Assembly: GCA_903906425.1 (NCBI GenBank) | Contig: CAIVKH010000012.1 | Location: 1 to 53,869, forward strand | Direction: 5' to 3' | Source: an uncultured bacterium | GTDB lineage: Bacteria > Verrucomicrobiota > Kiritimatiellia > CAIVKH01 | Length of the DNA stretch: 53,869 bases | In this document: one piece after another, positions 25,434 through 33,718 of the stretch | How the letters are laid out: every line of letters begins with the position of its first letter | How positions within the stretch are numbered: position 1 is the stretch's first letter | Translations under genes and position numbers: made by a program | The notes under the pieces: generated by a model | The model's input: only the letters and a program-made list of their open reading frames with translations | Database searches by the model: none | What the model was told of the DNA's origin: nothing

Positions 25434-26849
25434 TTGAGCACGAGTCACTCGCATGTCGTTGTAGTTGGCGGCGGTCCCGGCGGATATCCGGCCGCGTTTC
25501 TTGCCGCGGATCACGGTCTTCAGGTCACGCTGATTGACGCCGAGGCGAATCCCGGAGGCGTCTGCCTGTATCGCGGTTGCATCCCGTCGAAGGCGCTGCT
25601 CCATGTCGCGCACCTGATCGAAGAAGCGAAGATGGCGGAGCAGTGGGGCGTCACGTTTGGCGAACCGAAAATTGACATCGCGAAGCTTCGCGAGTGGAAG
25701 AACAAGGTCGTGTCGAAGCTGACCGGCGGACTTGGCGGCCTGACCCGCGCGCGCAAAATCAGTTACATCCGTGGCACGGCAAAATTCAAAAGCGCCAGCA
25801 CGCTCCTCGTCGAAAAATCCGACGGGAGCTCATCCGAACTGACTTTCGACCACTGCATCCTCGCAACTGGATCGCGTCCGGTCGTGCCGCCGCCGTTTCG
25901 GCTCAACACGCCGCGCGTGATAGATTCCACCGGCGCGCTCGCGGTCGAGGACATTCCCGAAACGATGCTCGTCATCGGCGGCGGCTACATCGGCTGCGAA
26001 CTCGGCAGCGTCTATGCCGCGCTGGGCACGAAAATCACGATGGTCGAAATGCTGCCTGCGCTGCTGCCCGGCGCGGATAAGGATCTCGGCGGCGTCCTGA
26101 TCCGGCACCTCAAAAAACTCTTTCACAAGATCCTCGTGAAGACGAAAGTCGCCGCGATGAAAGACGAAGGCTCGAAGATTCGCGTCAACTTCGAGGGACT
26201 CCATGTTGAGCAACCCGAACAACTTTTTGACCGCGTATTGATTTCCATCGGCCGTCGTCCGAATTCCGAAAACCTCGGACTCGAAAATACAAAGATTCAG
26301 CTCGGTCAAAAAGGCTTCGTCAAAGTGGACGGCCAGCGCCGCACCGCCGAGCCGTGCATCTTCGCCATCGGCGATGTCGCTGGCGAACCGATGCTCGCGC
26401 ACAAGGCTAGTCACGAAGGCCGCGTCGCCGTCGAGACGATCCTCGGCCAGCCGGCCGTGTTCGATCCGAAGGCGATCCCCGCTGTCGTATTCACGGACCC
26501 CGAACTCGCATGGTGCGGGTTGACCGAGAGCCAGGCGAAGGAATCGGGCCGTCCCGTAAAGATCGTCAGTTTTCCCTGGGCCGCGAGCGGACGCGCGACC
26601 ACGCTCGGCCGCAACGACGGCCTCACGAAGCTGATTCTCGATCCGCAAAGCGAACAGATTCTCGGCGTCGGAATTTGCGGCGTCGGTGCAGGCGAAATGA
26701 TTGCCGAAGGTGTGCTCGCCATTGAAATGGGGGCGCGCGCAACCGATCTCAAACTGTCGATCCACGCGCACCCGACGCTGTCGGAAACGATGATGGAAGC
26801 CGCCGAAATTTTCTTCGGCCACGCCACGCACAACATCCCGCGAGGATAG
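25434..26849 (+). CDS. lpdA: Dihydrolipoyl dehydrogenase (E3)
   Basis: The 471-residue FAD enzyme reoxidises the E2 lipoyl groups with NAD+. It shows the FAD-binding GGGPGGYPAAF, the redox disulfide in GGVCLYRGCIPSK, the NAD-binding GGGYIGCELGS, AIGDVAGEPMLAH and the catalytic His-Glu in HAHPTLSE. The start is a TTG at 25434, with GGAGGG seven bases upstream; a longer frame from a GTG at 25380 overlaps aceF and is not credible. The rare start codon may set the E3:E2 ratio. Confidence 0.95.
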   Translation: MSTSHSHVVVVGGGPGGYPAAFLAADHGLQVTLIDAEANPGGVCLYRGCIPSKALLHVAHLIEEAKMAEQWGVTFGEPKIDIAKLREWKNKVVSKLTGGLGGLTRARKISYIRGTAKFKSASTLLVEKSDGSSSELTFDHCILATGSRPVVPPPFRLNTPRVIDSTGALAVEDIPETMLVIGGGYIGCELGSVYAALGTKITMVEMLPALLPGADKDLGGVLIRHLKKLFHKILVKTKVAAMKDEGSKIRVNFEGLHVEQPEQLFDRVLISIGRRPNSENLGLENTKIQLGQKGFVKVDGQRRTAEPCIFAIGDVAGEPMLAHKASHEGRVAVETILGQPAVFDPKAIPAVVFTDPELAWCGLTESQAKESGRPVKIVSFPWAASGRATTLGRNDGLTKLILDPQSEQILGVGICGVGAGEMIAEGVLAIEMGARATDLKLSIHAHPTLSETMMEAAEIFFGHATHNIPRG

Positions 26850-26875
26850 GCCGCGAGCGGCCGTGCGGATGTTGT
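26830..26875. terminator. Long hairpin between convergent lpd and hemG
   Basis: ACAACATCC (26830-26838) pairs with GGATGTTGT (26867-26875), and an inner stem GGCCG/CGGCC (26849-26862) lies between them. The left arm is inside the lpd coding end and the stop codon is in the structure. There is no T-run, so termination is possible but not shown; it could also protect the 3' end. It works equally for both strands, suiting a convergent gap. Confidence 0.45.
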
Positions 26876-26916
26876 AATCATTCGTAAATCCCGGCGCGAT
26901 TAATCGGCCGCGGCGG

Positions 26917-28341
26917 TCACGCGATAATTTTTTCCGCGGCCAGTTGCGCGCTGTGGATGCAATCGGGCAGGCCGATCCCTCGAAACGCGCTGCCGGCCAG
27001 AAAAATTCCCGGAAGCTCCGAAACGTTTTTTTCAATCTCCGCGATGCGATTCAGATGGCCCACGTCGTATTGCGGATTTCCACGCGGCCAGCGGAAAATT
27101 CGATGAAGCATCGGTTCGGCCGTAATGTCGAAAAGTTCCTCGTATTCCTTCCGCACCATTGCGACGAGTTGGTCGTCCGGCAATTCGACCAGCGCTTCGT
27201 TCCGATGCCCGCCGACAAACGCGCGCATCAGCGCCGTGCCCGGCGGAGCGCGGTGGCGGAACTTCGTGGACGACCACGTGCTTGCCAGAATCTTTCTCTT
27301 CTCGCTGCCGGGAATCATCACGCCGAAACCGTCGAGCGGCCGCGATGACGGAATGTATGTTTGCAAATAGGTGAACGAAACCGTTGCCGTGCTGACGTAA
27401 CGAATCTCGCGGAGCTTGTCCGCAAGTGTTCCGTGAAGCGGCGCGAGCAACTCGGCGCATGTGTATGCCTGTGCCGTCAGCAACACTGAATTGGCCTCGA
27501 TTTTTCCCGGCTTCGCGCCGTCAACTTCAACCGTGTAGCCGCTGCCACTTCGCGCGATCGAAACGATGCGCGTGCCAAGCCGGATATCGCCTTCGATTCG
27601 CTTCGCAAGTTCATCCGTGAGCACGCTCATTCCTTTTCGGAACGAATTGAACATGGCGTTGCCCGCCGGCTTAATCGCGCCTTCCTTGCGTTGCGGCGGA
27701 TTTTTCTTCGCGTACCGCGCCGCGAGCATGAGGCTACGATGGTTCTTCTCCATCGCCAGGAACGTCGGGAACGTCGCCTTCATGCTTAGCTTCTCCGCAT
27801 CGGCAACGAAAATACCGGCCATTAGCGGCGCGGCGAAACGATCAAGCGCTTCCGATCCGAGCCGGCGGCGGATGAAATCTGCGAGCGATTCGTCGGTGTC
27901 TTCCTTGCGTGCGGGGATGATGAAATCCATTCCCATGCGGATTTTTCCTGGCCACGAAATCATTTTCGTTTTCAGAAACGGCATGATCTGCGTCGGAATT
28001 GTCAACCGGAAGCCGCCGGGAAATTCGACAAGCTTGCCGTTGCGGAGAACGTAAATCTTTTTCCGGTCTTCGCTCGAAGGAATCAACTGATCGGCCAGCC
28101 CGAGTTCGTGAGTGAGCTGAAGTCCCCATGGTTTGTCGGTGACAAACGAATCCGGTCCGCCCTCGATTACGAATTCGTTTTCGCGGTGCGTGACGACTTT
28201 TCCGCCGAGCCGGTTTTCGGATTCGATCAACGTCAGGTGAATCGGCAGATTTTTTTCACGCGCCTTTTTCTGCACGTAATAAGCCGCAGCGAGGCCGGTG
28301 ATGCCCGCGCCAACGATGACGATTTTTCGCGGTGAACTCAT
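26917..28341 (-). CDS. hemG: HemY-type protoporphyrinogen/coproporphyrinogen oxidase
   Basis: The 474-residue FAD protein oxidises a porphyrinogen to a porphyrin. It has the dinucleotide fold KIVIVGAGITGLAAAYYVQK, the GGKVVTHREN loop, EGGPDSF and a C-terminal FAD contact LAGSAFRGIGLPDCIHSA. The start at 28341 overlaps the hemE stop (ATGA); the longer open frame up to 28851 is only the antisense of hemE. With hemQ close by, the enzyme may act on coproporphyrinogen III, as in Gram-positive bacteria, instead of protoporphyrinogen IX; sequence reading alone does not separate the two. Confidence 0.92.
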   Translation of the reverse strand: MSSPRKIVIVGAGITGLAAAYYVQKKAREKNLPIHLTLIESENRLGGKVVTHRENEFVIEGGPDSFVTDKPWGLQLTHELGLADQLIPSSEDRKKIYVLRNGKLVEFPGGFRLTIPTQIMPFLKTKMISWPGKIRMGMDFIIPARKEDTDESLADFIRRRLGSEALDRFAAPLMAGIFVADAEKLSMKATFPTFLAMEKNHRSLMLAARYAKKNPPQRKEGAIKPAGNAMFNSFRKGMSVLTDELAKRIEGDIRLGTRIVSIARSGSGYTVEVDGAKPGKIEANSVLLTAQAYTCAELLAPLHGTLADKLREIRYVSTATVSFTYLQTYIPSSRPLDGFGVMIPGSEKRKILASTWSSTKFRHRAPPGTALMRAFVGGHRNEALVELPDDQLVAMVRKEYEELFDITAEPMLHRIFRWPRGNPQYDVGHLNRIAEIEKNVSELPGIFLAGSAFRGIGLPDCIHSAQLAAEKIIA

Positions 28342-29372
28342 TGGGCGGCGTATTTGTGAACGAAGTCCACGAGGACCTTCACATTTTCTTCGGGCGTTTC
28401 TTTGATGACGCCGTGGCCGATGTTGAAGATGTAGCCGCGCTTGTCTTTCACGCTGTCGAGCAGGCGCGCGGCGTGTTCGCGAATTGTCTTCGGTGTCGTC
28501 AGCAGGACCGTCGGATCGAGATTTCCCTGCACCGCAATTTTTCCGCCGAGCTGTTTCCACGCGTCGTTGATGTCCACGCGCCAGTCGAGGCCGTAAACAT
28601 CCGCGCCGAGTTCGCGGACGACATTCAGCATCGCGCCGGTCCGCGTCGAAAAATAAATCACCGGGACTTTTGTCTGCTTCGCGATTGCGATGACGCGCTG
28701 TGTGTGCGGCAACACGTATTCGCGATAGTCGGCGGGCGCTAGCGAGCCGGCCCAGCTGTCGAAAATTTGCAACGCCTGCGCGCCTGCGCGGGCCTGCGCG
28801 AGCAGATAATCGCCGACGGCCCCGGCGAGTTTTTTCATCAGCGCGTGCCACGCCTTCGGCTCGCGAAACATGAATGCGCGGGTTAAATCGTATTCGCGCG
28901 ATGAGCCGCCTTCGACGGCGTAACAGGCGAGCGTGAACGGCGCGCCGGAAAATCCGATGAGCGGAATCCGATCGTTGAGTTCGCGGCAGACCATTTTGAT
29001 CGCCTCGATCGTGAACGGCAGCGCTTCTTCCGCCGGGCGCACGCGGAGTTTCTTCACATCAGCTATGCTGCGAATCGGCGCGCTGATGACCGGGCCTTCG
29101 CCTTTCACAAATTCCAGCGGCAGGCCCATCGCCTCCGGCAACGTGAGGATGTCGGCGAAAATGATTCCCGCGTCGAGATCGAACGCGCGCAGCGGCTGCA
29201 GCGTGACCTCGGCGGCCAGTTCCGGCGCCTTGATCATTTCGAGGATCGTGTGTTTCGCGCGCAGTTCGCGATAAACCTTCTGATAGCGGCCCGCCTGGCG
29301 CATCAGCCAGATCGGCTGGCGCGACGGCTTCTGGCGATTGCAGGCAGCGATGAAAGGATGTTTCGAAATCAT
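28338..29372 (-). CDS. hemE: Uroporphyrinogen decarboxylase
   Basis: The 344-residue enzyme removes four carboxyls from uroporphyrinogen III to give coproporphyrinogen III. The N-terminal RQPIWLMRQAGRY (catalytic Arg residues), FADILTLPEAMGL with the catalytic Asp, GFSGAPFTLACY and the C-terminal INIGHGVIKETPEENV (NLGHG-type) are all present. AAGGA sits five bases before the ATG, and palindrome 29384-29398 lies only 11 bp upstream of the start. Coupled to hemG by a 4-bp overlap. Confidence 0.96.
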   Translation of the reverse strand: MISKHPFIAACNRQKPSRQPIWLMRQAGRYQKVYRELRAKHTILEMIKAPELAAEVTLQPLRAFDLDAGIIFADILTLPEAMGLPLEFVKGEGPVISAPIRSIADVKKLRVRPAEEALPFTIEAIKMVCRELNDRIPLIGFSGAPFTLACYAVEGGSSREYDLTRAFMFREPKAWHALMKKLAGAVGDYLLAQARAGAQALQIFDSWAGSLAPADYREYVLPHTQRVIAIAKQTKVPVIYFSTRTGAMLNVVRELGADVYGLDWRVDINDAWKQLGGKIAVQGNLDPTVLLTTPKTIREHAARLLDSVKDKRGYIFNIGHGVIKETPEENVKVLVDFVHKYAAQ

Positions 29373-29383
29373 TTATTCCTTAT

Positions 29384-29430
29384 TTCCAATCATTGGAACT
29401 TTGGGCAGCTCCGTTTTCCAATGATTGGAA
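29384..29430. repeat. Palindrome cluster 10
   Basis: Perfect copies at 29384-29398 (C) and 29416-29430 (G), 32 bp apart. It fills the 65-bp gap between hemQ (stop at 29438) and hemE (start at 29372), both on the minus strand. Confidence 0.97.
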
Positions 29431-29437
29431 CTTGCGA

Positions 29438-30190
29438 TCAGCCTTGCGCCACCTTCACCGGGCTTTGCCAGAGGACGTGGCCGATGAAAAACGGGCCGAG
29501 GTTGGTCAGAAATTCGGACGTTTGCCGCGTCTTGCGCATCGTCTGGACCATCGCGGAAAGCGGATGGAGATTTTTTCCGAGGAGGCCGATGACGAAGTCG
29601 TTGTCGTTTTTGTCGAGGCCGTGGCAGGCGAGGCGGATGTCGTTGCCGAAGCCGGCGGCGCTGTAGGTCGCACCGATCTTTCCGTGCTCGGCTAGGATGG
29701 CTTTCTGTTCGTCGAACGGGAGTTTTTCGAACGTGCCGGAGCGGCGGAGCGGATACCAGACGGCCCACGGCAGCTCCGGATCGCACAGCCGCGAGATCGG
29801 GCGCGCGAACAAAACGTGTTCGAGATCGTTTTCGTAGCCGATGGAATATGTGCGGCCGAGCATCGTGTATTCGGGCTTCGGCGTCAGCGTGCGGAATGCG
29901 CCGATATTCATCAGTGCTCGCAAATCTGTGACGAAGAAATCCGGATTTTCCGCGGCGACGCAGAGGCCGATGCCGTACGGGTCGTTCACGTCGGCATAAA
30001 GCGCGGCGGTGATTCCGTATTTTTGCAACGCTTCGATGACCGGTTTTGGATCGTGGCAATTTCCAAATGCGAGCAACTGCATGAAAAGCCGGCGGTCCAT
30101 CGAAATCGGTTCGCCGCGGAGGCCCCGGCCTTTTTCGCTGATGTCGGGCAGTTCGCTTTGAGGTGCTGCGCTTCCGGGTTTCATATTCAT
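29438..30190 (-). CDS. hemQ: Chlorite-dismutase-family heme protein HemQ (coproheme decarboxylase)
   Basis: The 250-residue product belongs to the chlorite dismutase/HemQ family: RRLFMQLLAFGNC, ALYADVNDPYGIGL, an AVWYPLRRSG segment matching the YPM-type strand, GKIGATYSAAGFGNDIRLACHGLD containing the proximal-His region, and KTRQTSEFLTNLGPFFIG at the end. HemQ decarboxylates coproheme to heme b in the coproporphyrin-dependent pathway. The ATG at 30190 overlaps the hemL stop by 4 bp. Substitution of catalytic residues cannot be judged without alignment, but position in a heme operon supports HemQ over chlorite detoxification. Confidence 0.87.
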   Translation of the reverse strand: MNMKPGSAAPQSELPDISEKGRGLRGEPISMDRRLFMQLLAFGNCHDPKPVIEALQKYGITAALYADVNDPYGIGLCVAAENPDFFVTDLRALMNIGAFRTLTPKPEYTMLGRTYSIGYENDLEHVLFARPISRLCDPELPWAVWYPLRRSGTFEKLPFDEQKAILAEHGKIGATYSAAGFGNDIRLACHGLDKNDNDFVIGLLGKNLHPLSAMVQTMRKTRQTSEFLTNLGPFFIGHVLWQSPVKVAQG

Positions 30191-31458
30191 AGCGCCCTGA
30201 TCGCCTCGGACCACGCCATGCCAGCGCGGCGCAAAATGTTTGCGTCGTGGGCCAGCGAGGTGAAGCAGACTTCGAATGGAGATGGTGGAAGATAGACGCC
30301 GCGCTCAAGCAACTTTTGGAAAAGCAAAATGTAGTATTCCTTTTTCGTCGTCATCACGTCGTCGAAATCCCGGACCGGTTTGTCGCTGAAAAAAACGGAG
30401 AATATACTTCCGATGTGCGGAATTTGCACATGCAGGCCGTGGTCCTTCGCGACCTGCGCGATGAGCTGCACCAGTTCGCTTGTGCGCTCTTCCATCGCCG
30501 AAAAGGGATCGAGCCGTTCGAGCGCGCGCAACTGCGCAAGGCCCGCGGCGACGGAGACCGGATTTCCGCTAAGCGTGCCAGCCTGATAGACGTCGCCGAG
30601 CGGAGCGAGCCGTTCCATAATTTCCGCTCGTCCGCCGACGGCGCCGATGGGCAGTCCGCCGCCGATAATTTTTCCAAGAGTGGTGAGATCGGGCGTGACC
30701 TTGCAGATGTGCTGATAGCCGCCGTAGCAGAGCCGGAAGCCGGTGATGACTTCATCGAAAATCAACAACGCCTTCGCCGAGGTTGCGACCTTGCGCAGAA
30801 ATTCCAGGTAGCCCGGATCAGGCAGCATCAGTCCGACGTTCGCGGCGACAGGCTCGACGATGATCGCCGCCAGGTCGTGCGCGTGCTCTTTGACCGCGGC
30901 CAGCACGGCGTCCCGGCTGTTGTATTTCGCCACCAGCGTGTCGGCGACGACTGCCTCGGGCACGCCCGCGGACGAGGCCGATGCAAGCCCGGCGACTCCG
31001 CTGCCCGCCTTCACGAGCATCGCGTCGGCGTGGCCGTGGTAGCAGCCGGTGAACTTGAGAATCTTTTTGCGGCCGGTGAAACCTCGCGCGAGCCGCACCG
31101 CCGTCATCACCGCCTCGGTGCCGGAACTGACGAGCCGCACGCGTTCCATCGAGGGAATCGCCTCGCGGATCGCCTCGGCCATCTCGATTTCCGCCTGCGT
31201 GGTGACCGCAAACGTCGCGCCGTCGCGCACGGCCCGCGCGACCGCATCGCTGATTTCGGGCTGCGCGTGGCCGAGGATCGAAGGCCCGAACGACATGCAA
31301 AAATCAATCAGCTGCCTGCCGTCCGTGGTTTCGAGGATTGCGCCGCTTGCGCGCCGCGCAAAAATTGGATTTCCGCCGACGGCCTTGAAAGCCCGGACGG
31401 GACTGTTGACGCCGCCCGGCATGACGGCTTCCGCTCTTTCTTTAAGTACTTTGGGCAT
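30187..31458 (-). CDS. hemL: Glutamate-1-semialdehyde 2,1-aminomutase
   Basis: This 423-residue PLP enzyme makes 5-aminolevulinate in the C5 pathway. It has the family opening PGGVNSPVRAF, the SSGTEA phosphate-binding loop, GCYHGHAD, DEVITGFR and the PLP Lys in TTLGKIIGGGLPIGA. It shows that tetrapyrrole synthesis starts from glutamyl-tRNA in this organism. It is the first gene of the minus-strand heme run hemL-hemQ-hemE-hemG. Confidence 0.96.
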   Translation of the reverse strand: MPKVLKERAEAVMPGGVNSPVRAFKAVGGNPIFARRASGAILETTDGRQLIDFCMSFGPSILGHAQPEISDAVARAVRDGATFAVTTQAEIEMAEAIREAIPSMERVRLVSSGTEAVMTAVRLARGFTGRKKILKFTGCYHGHADAMLVKAGSGVAGLASASSAGVPEAVVADTLVAKYNSRDAVLAAVKEHAHDLAAIIVEPVAANVGLMLPDPGYLEFLRKVATSAKALLIFDEVITGFRLCYGGYQHICKVTPDLTTLGKIIGGGLPIGAVGGRAEIMERLAPLGDVYQAGTLSGNPVSVAAGLAQLRALERLDPFSAMEERTSELVQLIAQVAKDHGLHVQIPHIGSIFSVFFSDKPVRDFDDVMTTKKEYYILLFQKLLERGVYLPPSPFEVCFTSLAHDANILRRAGMAWSEAIRAL

Positions 31459-31586
31459 AGGGCGGCGAAAAATGCCCCATCCTCACCGACCCCGCAAGTG
31501 CTAATCCGATTTTCGGGTTCCGCGCTCGATGCCTGCGGCAGCATTCATTCGCGGTGGAAGGCGCGCCGAAAAGATCGGGCTGCAAT

Positions 31587-31633
31587 TTCCAATCATTGGA
31601 AATTTTCCGGATCGCAACTTCCAATGATTGGAA
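31587..31633. repeat. Palindrome cluster 11
   Basis: Perfect copies at 31587-31601 (C) and 31619-31633 (G), 32 bp apart. It lies 12 bp after the stop of the barrel gene and 128 bp upstream of hemL; no other element is evident in 31459-31645. Confidence 0.97.
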
Positions 31634-31645
31634 AAGACGGACGGG

Positions 31646-32320
31646 TCACCAGAACTGGTAGCAGATGCCAATCGAAATGACCGGGTAGAATTTGAACTTG
31701 TCGGCGACCTCCTGATAGTCCTGCTGCTCCTTGGCGAGGTCGGATTGGAATGCGGGGTTCTGCGCGGCCGGACCTGTGGCGGCGAGCGAGACGTGCGGAC
31801 TGCCCTGATACATGACGCCGACGTCGAGCGAGAACGAGAGGCTGGTTTTTTCAGCGACGGCATTGCCGTAGCCGATGCCAATGTAGGGTGCAATCTTATC
31901 GAACGTGGCCTTGCCTTGCAGTTCACCGACGTCGGAACTGGGATATTCGTTGTCACCGATTGTGGTCGTCGGATCGCTGGGCTTTGCATTGAACGTGATC
32001 TTGTTGTTATTCAGAACAAGACCGGCGGTCAGGCGGAAATTCCCGTCGGTGGGATGCCAGTCAATCAGGCCCTGCATTGATGACATCCGCATATCCGCGT
32101 TGTAGTCGGTCGTGTCGACGCGTCCGTGGAAACCCAAACCGACGTAGCTGCCTACGGCGCGCAAATTCAGGTTCGGTGTCAGATACGCGGCCGCCTGAAT
32201 GCCCGGCCCCAGCGTGCCGATCTGCGGGCCCACGGCAACGCCTTCGGCCAGCGCGGAACTTCCCGCGGCAAGAAATGCGCCACAAAAAAGAGCTGCAAAA
32301 TATTCTTTCACCAGTTTCAT
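31646..32320 (-). CDS. Outer-membrane beta-barrel protein
   Basis: The 224-residue product has a signal peptide ending near SSALA and a series of amphipathic strands, finishing in FYPVISIGICYQFW, with the aromatic C-terminal residue expected for BAM-dependent barrels. The layout (VGPQIGTLGPGIQAAAYL, then repeated Gly/Tyr strands) resembles OmpW-like or OMP_b-brl domains of eight strands. GGGAGAA precedes the ATG at 32320. Ligand unknown; no partner gene is close enough to infer one. Confidence 0.75.
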   Translation of the reverse strand: MKLVKEYFAALFCGAFLAAGSSALAEGVAVGPQIGTLGPGIQAAAYLTPNLNLRAVGSYVGLGFHGRVDTTDYNADMRMSSMQGLIDWHPTDGNFRLTAGLVLNNNKITFNAKPSDPTTTIGDNEYPSSDVGELQGKATFDKIAPYIGIGYGNAVAEKTSLSFSLDVGVMYQGSPHVSLAATGPAAQNPAFQSDLAKEQQDYQEVADKFKFYPVISIGICYQFW

Positions 32321-32376
32321 TTCTCCCAGAATCTTGATTGCAGTGTGCGCAGTTCTTTGCGGCCGGGCAAGCGGCA

Positions 32377-33243
32377 TCATAAAATTGTCATCAAAATCAC
32401 GCCGGCGAGGATTCCGCCCAGCGCGACGGCCTTGGGTCGGATGTTCTGCTCGCGGAAAAGAAACGCTCCGGCGGCGAAGGAAATCACGACGTTCGCGCGC
32501 CGGATCATCGCGAGCATCGCAATCAGCGCGTCAGGTTCACGAAGGGCGAAAAAATACAGCGCGTCGGCCGCGGCAAGAAGAAGGCCGATGCATGGGATGC
32601 TCCACCGCCACGAGAACTTCGTCGTGGCGGCACGTCGCGGAAGCCAGAACAGCAACAGAATCACGCCGAGAATCACGGCGATGTAAATCGTGTACCAGCT
32701 CTGCACGACGAGCGGATCAATCCCGATGCGGTTCAGCAGGAGTTTGTCGTATAGCGAGCTGCCCGCTCCGATGATCGCCGCGCCGAACGCGCAGACGATC
32801 CACTTGTTCACCCGGAAACGCTCGCCGCGCTTCCGGCCGGCGATTGAGAAGAACGCATACGAAACCAGCGCAATCAAAATTCCCGCCCATCTGCCTGCGG
32901 TGAGCCGCTCGCCGAAAAGCGTCACCGCGCCCAGCAGCGTGAAGACCGGTTGCGATGCGCGTACCGGCGCGACAACGGATATTTCCAGGTTCTTGAGCGC
33001 GAAAAATTCCAAGACCCACGACGACGCCACGATGATCGCCTTGATCAGGATCAGCACGTGCAGGACCGCCTCGACTTGCAGCACCTGTCCCATTGCGATC
33101 AGGACGACAAACGGGCACGCGGAAGCCACGGTGCTCAGCCACAGCACCGGCAGCACCGCGTTGTTCTGCAGTGCCGCCTTCCGGCAAACGTCATAAACGC
33201 CCAGCAGCAGCGCGGAGAAAATGCCGAATGAAATCCACAACAT
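32377..33243 (-). CDS. EamA-family (DMT) transporter
   Basis: The 288-residue membrane protein has ten predicted helices in two EamA repeats; the second begins near residue 145 (INKWIVCAFGAAIIGAGSSLYDKLL). FFALKNLEISVVAPVRASQPVFTLLGAVTLFGERL is the typical conserved stretch ahead of the repeat boundary. Such proteins export amino acids, nucleotides or other metabolites; the substrate here is unknown. The ATG at 33243 is the first good start; upstream in-frame sequence runs through the palindrome cluster. Confidence 0.83.
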   Translation of the reverse strand: MLWISFGIFSALLLGVYDVCRKAALQNNAVLPVLWLSTVASACPFVVLIAMGQVLQVEAVLHVLILIKAIIVASSWVLEFFALKNLEISVVAPVRASQPVFTLLGAVTLFGERLTAGRWAGILIALVSYAFFSIAGRKRGERFRVNKWIVCAFGAAIIGAGSSLYDKLLLNRIGIDPLVVQSWYTIYIAVILGVILLLFWLPRRAATTKFSWRWSIPCIGLLLAAADALYFFALREPDALIAMLAMIRRANVVISFAAGAFLFREQNIRPKAVALGGILAGVILMTIL

Positions 33244-33293
33244 GGTCGCCGCGCATCGAACCAGAAATGGAGTGGCGGTGCAAATCCGTGGAT

Positions 33294-33340
33294 TTCCAAT
33301 GATTGGAAGCCGGCGGGCCGGCAGTTTCCAATCATTGGAA
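33294..33340. repeat. Palindrome cluster 12
   Basis: Perfect copies at 33294-33308 (G) and 33326-33340 (C), 32 bp apart; spacer GCCGGCGGGCCGGCAGT. It lies in the divergent region between the EamA gene and arsR, ending 16 bp before the arsR -35 element. Confidence 0.97.
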
Positions 33341-33356
33341 TTTTTCCGCCTGACAC

Positions 33357-33385
33357 TTGCATACATGCACAATCATGCATATATT
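33357..33385 (+). promoter_or_regulatory. arsR promoter with overlapping inverted-repeat operator
   Basis: TTGCAT (33357-33362) and TATATT (33380-33385) are 17 bp apart. Between them, ATGCACAATCATGCAT (33365-33380) is an inverted repeat (ATGCA-N6-TGCAT), placed where bound ArsR would block RNA polymerase. The predicted transcription start, about 7 bases after the -10, falls on or next to the arsR ATG at 33392. Confidence 0.65.
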
Positions 33386-33391
33386 GCCGGC

Positions 33392-33718
33392 ATGACAACC
33401 AAAGAAGCAGCGGCCCGGGCCGCCATATTGAAGGCCGTCGCCCACCCGGCGCGAATCATCCTGCTTGAAGCGCTCAAGGACGACGAACTGTGCGTGAACG
33501 ACCTTTGCGAACTGCTGGACGTTGACCAGTCCGTCGTCTCGCGGCACCTCGCGCAACTCAAGCGTGCCGGGATTGTCAGCGAGCGGCGCGAGGGCGTGAA
33601 GATCATCCACCGGCTCGCCTGCCCGTGCATTTTACAGGCGCTGGAATGCACCGTCGGCGTGATGAAATCCGAATTGCGGCAAAAGAATGCGGCACTCGGC
33701 GGCAGGAAGCGGAAATGA
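33392..33718 (+). CDS. arsR: ArsR-family arsenic-responsive repressor
   Basis: The 108-residue winged-helix repressor has the recognition region NDLCELLDVDQSVVSRHLAQLKRAG and wing ERREGVKIIHRL. Cys residues are C34 and C39 (ELCVNDLC), C77, C79 and C86 (ACPCILQALEC). The classic E. coli As(III) site ELCVCDLC has a third Cys where this protein has Asn, so sensing may rely on the C-terminal CPC...C cluster. The ATG at 33392 follows the -10 so closely that the mRNA may be leaderless. Its stop overlaps the arsP start (ATGA). Confidence 0.92.
   Translation: MTTKEAAARAAILKAVAHPARIILLEALKDDELCVNDLCELLDVDQSVVSRHLAQLKRAGIVSERREGVKIIHRLACPCILQALECTVGVMKSELRQKNAALGGRKRK

Noticed and set aside
28339..28851. 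N-terminal extension of hemG up to 28851
   Set aside because: This part is antisense-like sequence over hemE in another frame; the conserved FAD fold starts right after the ATG at 28341.
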